A DNA stretch of 64,000 nucleotides from Chitinophaga sp. Cy-1792 (GTDB lineage Bacteria; Bacteroidota; Bacteroidia; Chitinophagales; Chitinophagaceae), in assembly GCF_011752935.1 (NCBI RefSeq), contig NZ_VWWO01000002.1, positions 2,666,001-2,730,000 of the forward strand, read 5' to 3'. A program made the translations under genes and the position numbers. This document shows, piece by piece, positions 25,975-35,601 of this stretch (position 1 is its first letter; each line of letters starts with the position of its first letter). Under the pieces are notes generated by a model. The model did no database searches. It was not told the origin of the DNA and worked only from the letters and a program-made list of their open reading frames with translations.

Positions 25975-27417
25975 TTAACGAAAAGAGGCTTCAATAGCAT
26001 TCAGCTGCTTCCATACCCGATGCTCCATTGGCTGCGGCGAAACATTTATAAAGAATACTGTTTTATCCGGCAACACACCATCTTTTCTAACGACCACCAC
26101 ATTCAAAGTCACAGGCTTTTGCTCCATATAATCCAGCATATAGATGGTGCCGGTAAATACATGTCCGGATTTATCTTTCTTTAGTTTCACCTGCGTAGGA
26201 AAAACTTTATCTGCGGGTATCTTCCTGGGTCCGATGTTACGCTTCACCAGCCCTTCGTAATAGGTGGTGAGACTACTTTTCAATTCCGCCTCATCAGGTG
26301 TCAGCTTTCCATCCAGCAACCAGCTATAGCAGTAAGACCAGTATTCCGGTGATTTACTATCGCCCCAACCAGGTGCAAACGACAACTCTTCCACTCCTTT
26401 CCCGGGAATAGTGGGTGCAAAATCAGGAGGGAAAGACAATAATTCCTTACTCCAGTTTTTTGGAACACTCAGCTGATAAGGTTTCTCCCAGTTGAGCGGA
26501 TCGAAGATACCCATAGATTTCTTCAGCCATTTTACACATTCCATCTCCTCAATAATGGAGAAGGAGTTAGGGTTACGAACGCCGGTGGGCTGCATACCCG
26601 GCCTGGCACTAATAAACGCAGCCTTGTCATTACCCGCCAGCAGCAAGCGTTTTATAAACTCACTCCCATCAGGAATATTGGTATCATACAAACTATTTCT
26701 TCTGTTGACCAGCTGCCAGTTAATATCCGTATCGAAATAGACGCGTACCGCCATATCTTTCAGCAACTGCTCATTACCGGGTGTAGCACTGCTTACTATG
26801 AAAGGGCTCAGCTCACGGTACCTGGCAGCATTGGTATGAATGTCGCCATTTTCTGTACGCATTTTATCAAGCAGAAATTTTGCGTCGTTGACCTCCCCTT
26901 CGTAATAATCTTTTTTGATCGTGCCTTCCAAACGGTCCCAGAGCCGGAATAAATCTGTCGGACTATCAGCCACAAACACCGCCTTCGGCACGACAGGAAC
27001 CTTATGTGTACCCGCTTTTGCCAGTTCTGCATACCGCAAAGCAATTGTTCCGGCGTAGTCATACGCACCAATTGCAAACTTTGCTGTATCAGCCTTATAT
27101 TTCTGGATCACATGGGTGATCACCTGGTTCAACTTATCTACTGTAAAACTATCTGCATATATTTTTTGTCGGGTAGATACCAGGATAGTAAGAATATCAT
27201 TTGCTGCTGCTACCGCAGCAAGATTTGTTTCAGGCACCATGGCTTCCGGCGGGCCAAAACTACGCAGTAAAACCAGCACGCCGTTAATGTTTTCCGAATT
27301 GGGCTTTACTGCCAGGTAGTAATCCTTGTCATTGAAAACTACCTTTTCAGTTTGCTGTGCAAACACATGGAACGGGCCCAGGAGGCAGATGAACGTAAAC
27401 AACAATCTTCTTATCAT
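25975..27417 (-). CDS. Exported alpha/beta-hydrolase-like protein with atypical nucleophile site
   Basis: 480 residues with a signal peptide (MIRRLLFTFICLLGPFHVFAQ), so periplasmic or outer-membrane-associated. The first 270 residues have an alpha/beta-hydrolase pattern: GVLVLLRSFGPP where an oxyanion loop would be, NDILTILVSTRQ, and FAIGAYDYAGTIALRYAELA at the nucleophile elbow. In that elbow the usual G-x-S-x-G serine is replaced by Asp (GAYDYAG). After VPKAVFVADSPTDL and later loops, a C-terminal region of about 190 residues (from about 295) has no family I recognise. It may be a non-catalytic relative or use Asp differently. It is a single-gene unit, divergent from the sigma-factor gene. 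Confidence concerns the gene and export; the fold is inferred. Confidence 0.72.
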   Translation of the reverse strand: MIRRLLFTFICLLGPFHVFAQQTEKVVFNDKDYYLAVKPNSENINGVLVLLRSFGPPEAMVPETNLAAVAAANDILTILVSTRQKIYADSFTVDKLNQVITHVIQKYKADTAKFAIGAYDYAGTIALRYAELAKAGTHKVPVVPKAVFVADSPTDLFRLWDRLEGTIKKDYYEGEVNDAKFLLDKMRTENGDIHTNAARYRELSPFIVSSATPGNEQLLKDMAVRVYFDTDINWQLVNRRNSLYDTNIPDGSEFIKRLLLAGNDKAAFISARPGMQPTGVRNPNSFSIIEEMECVKWLKKSMGIFDPLNWEKPYQLSVPKNWSKELLSFPPDFAPTIPGKGVEELSFAPGWGDSKSPEYWSYCYSWLLDGKLTPDEAELKSSLTTYYEGLVKRNIGPRKIPADKVFPTQVKLKKDKSGHVFTGTIYMLDYMEQKPVTLNVVVVRKDGVLPDKTVFFINVSPQPMEHRVWKQLNAIEASFR

Positions 27418-27604
27418 GGTTATATGCTGGTTTTCATCTCCTTAAATTATAAAAAATGCCTGTAGATATTTTATAATCTTCTTTATACTAATCTTGTAGC
27501 CAGTGCCAACTATCTCCAGGTAAAAATAAAAACATAACATAAGCTTAAAACCGCTGTCTGTTTAAAAAAAGTATTTTGCCCCGCGTTTGATAATTTACAG
27601 TGGT

Positions 27605-28153
27605 ATGCAAGATGTAGCGCTCATCCGAAATGGAGACCAGAAAGCTTTTGAACAATGTTTTAACCAGCATTGGCCCTCCCTGTATGCATTTGCTTTTAAA
27701 ACACTGGGCAACTCCGCTGACGCCAAAGACGTGGTGCAGCAGGTATTTATATCGATATGGGCCAGGAGAGATAAACTCCAGATCAATACCTCACTGGAAG
27801 GCTATCTGCACCAGGCCGTGAAATACCAGTCGCTCAAAAAACTGCAGGAAATGCTGGGCCGTCCGGAAAACCTGGACCATGTACAGGAATTTATTCTGCC
27901 GGTATTAAATGATATATGGGAGAAGATGGATACTGCGGATGTTTTTAAAGAAATAGACCAGCAGCTCGACCTCCTGCCCCCCAAAACCAAAGAAATATTT
28001 CTACTAAGCAGAAAACACCAGCTCTCCATTACAGAAATTTCGGGCAAACTGAATCTATCCGAAAAAACTGTCCGAAACCAGCTCCACATTGCGTTAAAGG
28101 CACTTCGACATCATATAGCCGTTGCCGTTGTAATGACCCAGTTACTGAGTTAA
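27605..28153 (+). CDS. ECF RNA polymerase sigma factor
   Basis: 182 residues starting at MQDVALIRNGDQKAFEQCF; a TTG six codons earlier is open but gives no family match. Region 2 is seen at WPSLYAFAFKTLGNSADAKDVVQQVFISIWARRDKL, and region 4 at LLPPKTKEIFLLSRKHQLSITEISGKLNLSEKTVRNQLHIALKALRHH. The type is the FecI-like group common in Bacteroidota. A FecR anti-sigma gene follows after 70 bp and a TonB receptor after that, the classic trans-envelope signalling trio. Likely target: the promoter of the receptor operon downstream. Confidence 0.93.
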   Translation: MQDVALIRNGDQKAFEQCFNQHWPSLYAFAFKTLGNSADAKDVVQQVFISIWARRDKLQINTSLEGYLHQAVKYQSLKKLQEMLGRPENLDHVQEFILPVLNDIWEKMDTADVFKEIDQQLDLLPPKTKEIFLLSRKHQLSITEISGKLNLSEKTVRNQLHIALKALRHHIAVAVVMTQLLS

Positions 28154-28223
28154 CAATTCCGTAACACACTTCTTCGGGACAAGCATCCCCTTTTCCGGAA
28201 CATATGTGTAGAAGAATGTTCCG

Positions 28224-29144
28224 ATGAATATTGTACAACTGAAGAGAATACTGAATAATTATCTGTCTGGCAGGGCTCCTGCCAAAGAAAGGCAGCTGAT
28301 AGACCAATACCTGCAACAGGCATGGGATAACCGTGAAGTACCGGAAGATACCGAAGTACAACGCCTGGAAGTATTGGATCATCTTCGTACAGCCATGCGC
28401 CCACGTATGTACCTGCGCTGGATATCTGCTGCTGCAGCCAGTATCCTCCTGATGGTAACAGCGGGTACTGCCTGGCATTACAGCGAAGAAATCGAAGAAT
28501 GGGTACATCCTATACCTTTAAAACAGGTGTATGCAGACAAATACCGCGTTCAGAAAGTAATGCTGCCCGACAGTTCTGTTGCCGTCCTCAATGGCGGTAC
28601 TATCATTGAATTCCCCAGTACCTTCCACGGCAAAAACCGTACAGTGAAAGTCAATGGAGAAGCTTATTTCGATGTGGTACCCGACAAACATCCCTTTGTC
28701 ATCAGTAGTCCGAATCTTCGTGTAACCGTACTCGGTACCTCCTTTGTGCTGGCAGACAGCCTCCACAACGGCCAGCCTAAAGTGAGTGTAAAAACCGGTA
28801 AGGTAGCAGTATCAGTAGCCAGCATTGTACAACAGGTAGGCGCTTCGGAAGAACTCGTATATAACCTGCAGCAAAATCAGCTCAACCTGTTTCGTCAGCA
28901 GGAAATCAATACAGACTGGATCACCAAAAGTATGGTGTTTAACGACAACACCCTGCAGGAAGTATTCAATACACTGGAACATGTCTATCACATCGATATC
29001 CGCTGCGATAATGACAGTATCCGTCACCAACGCTTTACAGGAGCATTTGAAGCCAGCGATACGCTGGATGATATGCTGAAAGTATTAACTGTATCCTACA
29101 GATTACACATGACTAAAAACCACAACAGCATCGTAATCAGATAA
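28224..29144 (+). CDS. FecR-family anti-sigma factor
   Basis: 306 residues. A cytoplasmic N-terminus (NIVQLKRILNNYLSGRAPAKERQLIDQYLQQ) that would hold the sigma factor precedes one membrane helix (about residues 64-85, WISAAAASILLMVTAG). The periplasmic FecR domain then contains VMLPDSSVAVLNGGTIIEFPSTF, RTVKVNGEAYFDVVPDKHPFVI and VTVLGTSFVLA. The C-terminal small domain (LQEVFNTLEHVYHIDI, RFTGAFEASDTLDDMLKVL) is the STN-interacting part. It sits directly between the sigma factor gene and a TonB receptor that has an STN domain, so signal transfer from that receptor is the natural reading. Confidence 0.93.
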   Translation: MNIVQLKRILNNYLSGRAPAKERQLIDQYLQQAWDNREVPEDTEVQRLEVLDHLRTAMRPRMYLRWISAAAASILLMVTAGTAWHYSEEIEEWVHPIPLKQVYADKYRVQKVMLPDSSVAVLNGGTIIEFPSTFHGKNRTVKVNGEAYFDVVPDKHPFVISSPNLRVTVLGTSFVLADSLHNGQPKVSVKTGKVAVSVASIVQQVGASEELVYNLQQNQLNLFRQQEINTDWITKSMVFNDNTLQEVFNTLEHVYHIDIRCDNDSIRHQRFTGAFEASDTLDDMLKVLTVSYRLHMTKNHNSIVIR

Positions 29145-29222
29145 CCTGCTTTATTCTATTTCTACTGAGCGGCCACACCAGTGCGGCCGCAACGGGATTG
29201 CTATTTCTAAAATTCAGCTCAA

Positions 29223-32200
29223 ATGAAGGAAAAAATTTTACTCGGATGTATGCTGTCGCTGCTCCTCTTCTCCACCCCATCCCATGCACAGGATGTACAA
29301 CAGAAGAAGGTCAGCGTCAGTTTCAAAAATGAACCGGTTGTCAGGTGCCTGAACATCCTGCAACAACGCAATGGTGTTACCTTTTTTTATAATCCTGCCG
29401 ACTTAAAAGCAGTAGAGAAGAAGGTGACGGCGGATATCAGTAATAAGTCCATCGCAGATGTCCTGCACCTGTTGCTGGAAAATACCGGTCTGGAATATGA
29501 AGTAGTAGATGGTAAAAAGGTAGTGATCCGCAAGGCTATTCCCAGGCAAAGCACACCACGTACACCGCAGAAACGTACCCTGAACGGTGTGGTAACCGAT
29601 GCCGCCAAACATACGCCCATAGGCAAGGCAGAGGTAATGATCCAGAGCACGGGCACCGTAGTTACCGCAGATGAAACCGGTCATTTCTCGGCAGAAGTAA
29701 AGGATACCACCGATGTACTCGTCGTATATTTTGCAGGATATACCACGAAAACGCTCCGGGCAGGCGCTGCCAGTGTAATGACTATCAGCCTGGCTGCTGA
29801 TAACAAAACCCTCAGCGGTGTTACGGTAGAAGCACGCCGCCGCGCCAACACAGAGGTGATGATGCTCAATGACCGTAAGAATGCCGCTGTAATTTCCGAT
29901 GGTATCTCTGCGCAGCAAATGGAACGTACGGCCAGCGTGACCACCACACAGGCTTTACAGCGTGTATCCGGCGTTACCATCACGGATGATAAGTACATTG
30001 CCATCCGCGGCCTCGGCGACCGTAGTGTTATCGGACAGCTGAACGGTGTGCGCCTGGCCTCTTCAGACCCCGACAGAAGTGCACTGCCACTGGATCTCGT
30101 ACCTGCGTCACTGTTAGATAATATCACCATCTATAAATCTATTACACCAGATAAACCTGCGGATGCTGCGGCAGGTATCGTAGAGCTGAAAACGAAGTCG
30201 GTGCCTGAGCATGAGCTGTTCAGCATCACCGTGCAAAGCGGTAAAAACTCACAGACAGGCAATGGTGTCAACAGCTTTTATAATAGCGACATGGGGTTTC
30301 TGGGAGATAAAGTGAAAAATAAACAACTGTCGGAGGATTTTAAAAATCTTTCTAACCAATATCCCGGAGGATTAAAAGAAATACAACAGCTGATCACTGA
30401 CAGCCGCAACAGTCCTGCAAAGGCTGCGGAAGCCAATCGTATCAACAACATCATGCACAGCTTCGACCCTGTGCTCACCACCAGGTATAAGTCGGCCCCC
30501 CTCAATCAGATCTATTCCATCACCTATGGCAACAGTTACACTGTTTTTAAGAAACACCAGCTGGGCTTAATTGCAGGGGCCAACTATTACAACCGTACCA
30601 ACGATATCTATGACGGAACGCTTACGCAATACAGCGTTTACCAGGGTGTACTCACAGGTAACAGCGGATTATATAGTCCGAGAGTTATTCCGAACTATAT
30701 CACACCCAACAAACTCAATCTCGGTAAATATCTCAACTATAAAGAAAATACAGGCACCCAGACACTCAACTATGGCTTCCTGGGCGGACTGACCTACCGG
30801 TTCAATCCACAGCATGAGATCAGCATGCAGTACCTGGGAAGCAAGGGTGCCGAAACAAAAGCCTCTAACCTGCACGGACAATACGAATACACCGGTCTTC
30901 CCGGCAAAGTATACAACAACGTATATTCCCTGCGCCAGACCTACCGCGTACTCAATACCTTCAACCTGCAAGGTGAACATAAGTTCGGAAAAACCGAATA
31001 TGCTCCTAAACTGAGCTATAACCTGGCTACGTCTAAGTCTACGCAGGACGACCCGGACTACCGTTTTGTAAACCTGGCAGACTACCGCCTCAATGAAGGC
31101 ACCGCCTATGCCGTGCCTTCCAACCTGCAAAACGGCATCCCCAACTACGTATATACCCAGGACCTCTATGCACTGGTATCTGGCTATGTAAATGGTTATG
31201 GCCCCTATGGCATCATACAGGCCGACCCTAACGGCAGAAGGTACAGGAAGCTCACGGAAGACAACTACAACTATAAAGCCGATGTAACGCTGCCTTTTAA
31301 AGTATTGGGCTTGCACCAGGATTTTAAAACCGGCGTCAACTACCTGCACCGCAGAAGGACCTTCGGCGAAAACATCCTGTACCTGCCGGGTTCCAACTAC
31401 TCCACCAACGGAGCCCTTGCACTGTATGAGGTAAACGGCAATCTGGATCAGCTGGTTGGTTACAACCGCATTGGCATACGCCCTCCCTCCAGTAGCAATG
31501 AAGAAGGTGCGCCAAAAAATGGTGGTTTTCTCTACAACACACAGAAATCTCCCAACAACTATAAAGGCTATTACGAAACACGCGCTTTCTATGGTATGCT
31601 CGACCTGCACCTGACAGAACAATTACGTGTAACCGGTGGCGTTAGGTTTGAAATGACCGATATACAGGCTGTCGTAGATACCGCCAACGTATTCCTTGAC
31701 CCGAATATCACCACTACTGATGCCAGCGGCAACAAGGTGAACCTCGTATATACGGAGCCCAACAGCGCCTATAAAACAGATTACAAACCCTACTACTCTG
31801 CCAATGTCACCTATACACTGAATAAGAGCATGAACTTCCGCCTGGGCTACAATACCACGCTGGCAAGGCCTGAACTGAGAGAGCTGACCAATGTGTTCGA
31901 CTTCGATCCATTCCAGTTTGCGCTGGTAGTAGGTAATCCGAAGTTAAAAAACCAGCAGACGACCAACTACGATTTCCGCTGGGAGTGGTTCGTAAAACCA
32001 GGTGAAGTGCTTTCTGCTTCTGTTTTTTATAAAGAGATAGATAACCAGCTTACCAAAGTATTCAAGCAGCAGTCGTCCGGACTGGAGGCTAAATTTCCGG
32101 AGTTTCCGGCGATAGAGTTCCAGAACGACCCCAACAAAGGCCGTGTGTATGGTATAGAACTGGAAGCCGTAAAGAACCTCGGCATGTTTGCGCAACCGCT

Positions 32201-32675
32201 ACGCTTCTTCAACCTGGGCGCCAACTTGCTACTGGCACAGAGTGAAATTAAAAAGACAAAAGAAAGACTGGAAGCATCCCGTTCTATCGACCGCCGCGCT
32301 CCTGCCAACAGTCCGCTGTTTGAACAGGCACCTTACTCGATGAATATCTTCCTCAACTTCAATCAGCCTGTCTGGAAAACAGATATCACCGCTACTTTCA
32401 ACATGGTAGGAGAACGTTTGATACAGGTAAACCTGGATGGCACGCCTGACCTGTATTCCAGACCGTTACCCGTGCTCGACTTAGTATTTACCCAACAGCT
32501 TTTCAAGCGCCTGCAATTAAAAGGTTTCGCTAAAAACCTCCTCGACAGACCCGTAGAGGAAGTATACGCCAACCCTGGCACCGGTGGAATGTTCTACGGA
32601 AAGAAATATGTGAGAAGAAGCTTCTATCGCGGTACAGAATATATGCTGGGACTTACTTACACGCTGTCAAACTAA
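29223..32675 (+). CDS. TonB-dependent receptor with STN signalling domain (transducer)
   Basis: 1150 residues. A signal peptide ends near HAQ (residue 23). The STN domain covers about residues 31-100 (VSVSFKNEPVVRCLNILQQ, TFFYNPADLKAV, KVVIRK) and would contact FecR. A carboxypeptidase-regulatory-like domain spans about 118-190 (LNGVVTDAAKHTPIGKAEV). The plug follows (TQALQRVSGVTITDDKYIAIRGLG, LLDNITIYKSITPD) and then a large barrel ending in MLGLTYTLSN. It lacks the SusC plug signature and there is no SusD gene nearby. The 78-bp gap from fecR holds a GC-rich imperfect hairpin (about 29168-29190) without a T-run. Ligand unknown; a siderophore or peptide is as possible as a glycan. Confidence 0.93.
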   Translation: MKEKILLGCMLSLLLFSTPSHAQDVQQKKVSVSFKNEPVVRCLNILQQRNGVTFFYNPADLKAVEKKVTADISNKSIADVLHLLLENTGLEYEVVDGKKVVIRKAIPRQSTPRTPQKRTLNGVVTDAAKHTPIGKAEVMIQSTGTVVTADETGHFSAEVKDTTDVLVVYFAGYTTKTLRAGAASVMTISLAADNKTLSGVTVEARRRANTEVMMLNDRKNAAVISDGISAQQMERTASVTTTQALQRVSGVTITDDKYIAIRGLGDRSVIGQLNGVRLASSDPDRSALPLDLVPASLLDNITIYKSITPDKPADAAAGIVELKTKSVPEHELFSITVQSGKNSQTGNGVNSFYNSDMGFLGDKVKNKQLSEDFKNLSNQYPGGLKEIQQLITDSRNSPAKAAEANRINNIMHSFDPVLTTRYKSAPLNQIYSITYGNSYTVFKKHQLGLIAGANYYNRTNDIYDGTLTQYSVYQGVLTGNSGLYSPRVIPNYITPNKLNLGKYLNYKENTGTQTLNYGFLGGLTYRFNPQHEISMQYLGSKGAETKASNLHGQYEYTGLPGKVYNNVYSLRQTYRVLNTFNLQGEHKFGKTEYAPKLSYNLATSKSTQDDPDYRFVNLADYRLNEGTAYAVPSNLQNGIPNYVYTQDLYALVSGYVNGYGPYGIIQADPNGRRYRKLTEDNYNYKADVTLPFKVLGLHQDFKTGVNYLHRRRTFGENILYLPGSNYSTNGALALYEVNGNLDQLVGYNRIGIRPPSSSNEEGAPKNGGFLYNTQKSPNNYKGYYETRAFYGMLDLHLTEQLRVTGGVRFEMTDIQAVVDTANVFLDPNITTTDASGNKVNLVYTEPNSAYKTDYKPYYSANVTYTLNKSMNFRLGYNTTLARPELRELTNVFDFDPFQFALVVGNPKLKNQQTTNYDFRWEWFVKPGEVLSASVFYKEIDNQLTKVFKQQSSGLEAKFPEFPAIEFQNDPNKGRVYGIELEAVKNLGMFAQPLRFFNLGANLLLAQSEIKKTKERLEASRSIDRRAPANSPLFEQAPYSMNIFLNFNQPVWKTDITATFNMVGERLIQVNLDGTPDLYSRPLPVLDLVFTQQLFKRLQLKGFAKNLLDRPVEEVYANPGTGGMFYGKKYVRRSFYRGTEYMLGLTYTLSN

Positions 32676-32679
32676 TTAC

Positions 32680-34401
32680 ATGAAAAAAGAGATACTATAT
32701 ACGCTCAGTGCCGCCTTACTGCTGGGAGGCTGTACAAAAAAACTGGATTACACCTACGACAACAGAACGGTGCAGTTGCCGAATACGCCCTCCAACAGCA
32801 GGATCGTAAACCTGGCAGGCGCCACTGAACTGAAAATAAATGGTCAGGCACTGACCAGCTTTTTACTTCCTTCCATAGAAGGGTTCTATGGTGCAGATAA
32901 CACCAAAGGTACCCGCTGGTTTCCTGAATCAGGAAGGTTAGGCACTACCTATACCATTCCTAAAGAAGTGTTTAATAACGGCCTTGCGGACAGTGTTTTG
33001 TTTTCTACCCTGAACCCTAAAAATGCGGCGCCGAATGCACGTCCGTTCAGCATCCGGGAAGATGAAGCAAAAACCTTTGACTATTATTTCGTTTGGTTTC
33101 TTCCTAACGCCAACGGCAAAATGGATTCACTGTTTCGCATTCCACGCGATATCTCTGCATCTGTAAATCCGGCGGCATTTAAGTTACGGTTGCTCAATCT
33201 CTCTTCTGTGGAAGGGGCCAACTCTCTTCCGGGCATATACCGCAAAGGCCCGATGACGGTAACCTTTGCCGATGGTACTACCGTACCCGGCCTATCAAAT
33301 GTACAACCGGGAACATATTCGGAGTATATAGATATACCATACGGCACTTACCAGTTTAAGGTACTCGACAGTGATGGAAAAGAAGTGCTGGCTACCGGCG
33401 GCGGGTACAATACCCTGAACCCTAATACCGGTACCTTGCTGGATATCAATGGTACACCGGGTATGGGCGGTTATAAAGATACCTGGCTCACCTACGCGCC
33501 TGTCAAGACTTTCCAGCCGGGCGGCGTATATACTATCGCGGTGAGTTCCAACTACGACACCAGGGTTTCCAACGGTAACCCGAATGGAGAAACCGTACCG
33601 GCAGACAATAACGTTTTCCGTATCATCAATGATGTAACAGAACCACTCAACTATACCTATGCACGTATGCAGGGCGTAAACGCCATGACCGGCCAACCCA
33701 TCACCTGGATGGTGGATGGTAAGGTACTCAGTGATGCGTTACCTTTCGGAAAGGCCGGCGATTATAACATCTTTATAACGGGAAAGCATACACTGCAAGC
33801 CATCTCCTCAGATAAAAAAATACTGGCAGATACTACTTTTTTCCTGGATGCTGCCGATAATATCAGCGCATGGCTCTATGCCAATAGCGCCGGCCAGCCC
33901 GGAGTTACACTGGTATCCAACAACCTCAGCGCAAAATACACCAGCGGAAAAGCTGCTGACGATGGCACCTATAACACGCTGAAAGATGCCTACCCGTTCT
34001 GGATACGTTTTATGAACTTCTGCCCGGATATGAAGGAAGTATCGTTCATGGGTAATAACGGACAAGGGTTTATTAGTCCGGTGCAGGCAAATGCTACCGG
34101 CAACCTGCACGTGCCATTTGCCCAGCCGGTTGTAACAGAGCCTTATGCCAGGATGATCGTCAATTTCACCAGCAACATACAGGTGCATGCCTCTCAACCA
34201 ACGGTATTACCCGGCGACTGGATGCGTAATGTCAGCAGCCTGAATAGTCAGCAGTTTATAGCACACCCTGAGTTATACAAACATACGTCGCTGCCCGGCA
34301 GTGAGCCTGGTGTATATACCGTAGCGCTGATAGGCCGCAACACTTCAGATGCCGGCACTGCCGACAAAGCCAGGATGATAATTGTGAAACATACCAAATG
34401 A
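32680..34401 (+). CDS. Surface lipoprotein with DUF4397-like domain
   Basis: 573 residues. Lipoprotein signal MKKEILYTLSAALLLGGC puts the lipidated Cys at residue 18, followed by charged residues (TKKLD). A segment near residues 165-250 (FKLRLLNLSSVEGANS, PGTYSEYIDIPYGTYQFKVLDSDGKEV) resembles DUF4397, whose members are beta-sandwich modules of bacterial surface proteins. A second related block appears near 305-395 (NVFRIINDVTEPLNYTYARM, AGDYNIFITGKHTLQAI). It begins 4 bp after the receptor stop and overlaps the next gene by an ATGA, so it is in one operon with the receptor. It likely serves as a surface accessory of that receptor in place of a SusD. Confidence 0.75.
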   Translation: MKKEILYTLSAALLLGGCTKKLDYTYDNRTVQLPNTPSNSRIVNLAGATELKINGQALTSFLLPSIEGFYGADNTKGTRWFPESGRLGTTYTIPKEVFNNGLADSVLFSTLNPKNAAPNARPFSIREDEAKTFDYYFVWFLPNANGKMDSLFRIPRDISASVNPAAFKLRLLNLSSVEGANSLPGIYRKGPMTVTFADGTTVPGLSNVQPGTYSEYIDIPYGTYQFKVLDSDGKEVLATGGGYNTLNPNTGTLLDINGTPGMGGYKDTWLTYAPVKTFQPGGVYTIAVSSNYDTRVSNGNPNGETVPADNNVFRIINDVTEPLNYTYARMQGVNAMTGQPITWMVDGKVLSDALPFGKAGDYNIFITGKHTLQAISSDKKILADTTFFLDAADNISAWLYANSAGQPGVTLVSNNLSAKYTSGKAADDGTYNTLKDAYPFWIRFMNFCPDMKEVSFMGNNGQGFISPVQANATGNLHVPFAQPVVTEPYARMIVNFTSNIQVHASQPTVLPGDWMRNVSSLNSQQFIAHPELYKHTSLPGSEPGVYTVALIGRNTSDAGTADKARMIIVKHTK

Positions 34402-34412
34402 TTGCTAACATC

Positions 34413-35591
34413 ATGAAAAGATACTTTCTATACTTTTTGATAATGGGTGGTATGCTGATGGGTAGCTGCCGTAAAACAGAATACGCCGCTATCGACAGTC
34501 CTGCCTACCTGCGTGTATTCAACAACCTTGAATATTCGCCGTCGCTGGATACCAAAGACGTACCGCAGCCATTCCTGACCATGCTGATAGATCCGGTACT
34601 GGATGCAGACGGTACTCCGGTGAGTGCCGCCATCACCGGCGATTTCCTTGATCATCGTGATCCATGGGCAAGACCATATCCCGATGCTGCCAGTAACGTT
34701 ATCTGGCAAAAAGAATATCCGGGTACCAAGAGAGTACTTGCAGGCCCTATCCTTAATGGTTATGATCTGGCGAGCTGGGCACAGGTACCTTCCGGCAAGC
34801 ATCGTGTTATCTTCAGAACAAGACCACTCAGCAATACACCTTACTTTGAGCTGAGCAAGGGAGAAAAAGGTGTAACACTGGTAGATACTACCCTGGAGCT
34901 TTCTCCAAAGGAAGTGTATACCATGCATGTACTGACTGAAGATTATGTAAAGAATAATCCCATCATGTACCTGCGCCGCGAAACCTTCCCCAATCAGCCT
35001 TTTGTTGACTCTATGGTATATGTGAATTTCTATAACCTGAGCTCCGATGGCTTCTTTGAGAAAGCACCCAACGAGATCGTCAACCAGCAGCTGGCCAGCA
35101 CGAAACTACGTGATACCATGTATGTGTATGGAACACTGAGCAGGAAAAAGAACGGCCTCGTCACCCCTATCAATGGCTTTAATGGTATACCAATGGGGCG
35201 TGTTATCCGTTCGCTGGACGGTGTGGTTACACCATATCAGCGTTTCCCGTTATTTCCGGATACCAGCAGTAATAAAATATTTACAGGGAATATGAGTCAG
35301 GCTTTCGGTTTTTATCGCGCCGGTTTCAACCCGCAGAACCTTATCTATCCGCTCGACCTGCCTGCAGGTGTTTATTCTGCTCTTACCATGGGAGATTATG
35401 ATGAAAACAGTACTACCGGATTATATCCTTATAAGATCAAGGGAGATCTGCGCACAGGTATGATCATCAGCATACATTCCGGCAATGATAATCCGCGGTC
35501 TTTCTCTTCTGTCAACACAGTAGAATATATCAACCGCAAGTTTTATGTCACCACTATTCAGCGCACGTTTGAGCCACCTGTTTACAAATAA
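34413..35591 (+). CDS. Surface lipoprotein, DUF4397-like, unrecognised in detail
   Basis: 392 residues from MKRYFLYFLIMGGMLMGSC, with the lipidated Cys at residue 19. An ATG five codons upstream (34398) overlaps the preceding stop as ATGA and is an equally possible start. The part near residues 30-180 (AYLRVFNNLEYSP, ASWAQVPSGKHRVIFRTR, TTLELSPKEVYTMHVLTED) resembles the DUF4397 pattern of a strand-rich module with a Y-T-x-x-V strand. The remainder (VYVNFYNLSSDGF, LPAGVYSALTMGDYD) may be a second such module. No catalytic motif is visible. Operon member between the DUF4397 and fasciclin genes. Confidence 0.68.
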   Translation: MKRYFLYFLIMGGMLMGSCRKTEYAAIDSPAYLRVFNNLEYSPSLDTKDVPQPFLTMLIDPVLDADGTPVSAAITGDFLDHRDPWARPYPDAASNVIWQKEYPGTKRVLAGPILNGYDLASWAQVPSGKHRVIFRTRPLSNTPYFELSKGEKGVTLVDTTLELSPKEVYTMHVLTEDYVKNNPIMYLRRETFPNQPFVDSMVYVNFYNLSSDGFFEKAPNEIVNQQLASTKLRDTMYVYGTLSRKKNGLVTPINGFNGIPMGRVIRSLDGVVTPYQRFPLFPDTSSNKIFTGNMSQAFGFYRAGFNPQNLIYPLDLPAGVYSALTMGDYDENSTTGLYPYKIKGDLRTGMIISIHSGNDNPRSFSSVNTVEYINRKFYVTTIQRTFEPPVYK

Positions 35592-35601
35592 GTGAATGAT
35601 T

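Noticed and set aside
25812..26000. N-terminal 63-codon extension of the VWA gene
   Set aside because: It would cross a terminator and a promoter box and overlap the preceding gene; the Phe/Lys/Leu-rich translation is not protein-like.
30669..31622. Leftward open frame (about 317 codons) inside the STN receptor gene
   Set aside because: Antisense to a well-supported TonB receptor barrel; composition rich in Val/Ile/Gln with no domain or start signal.
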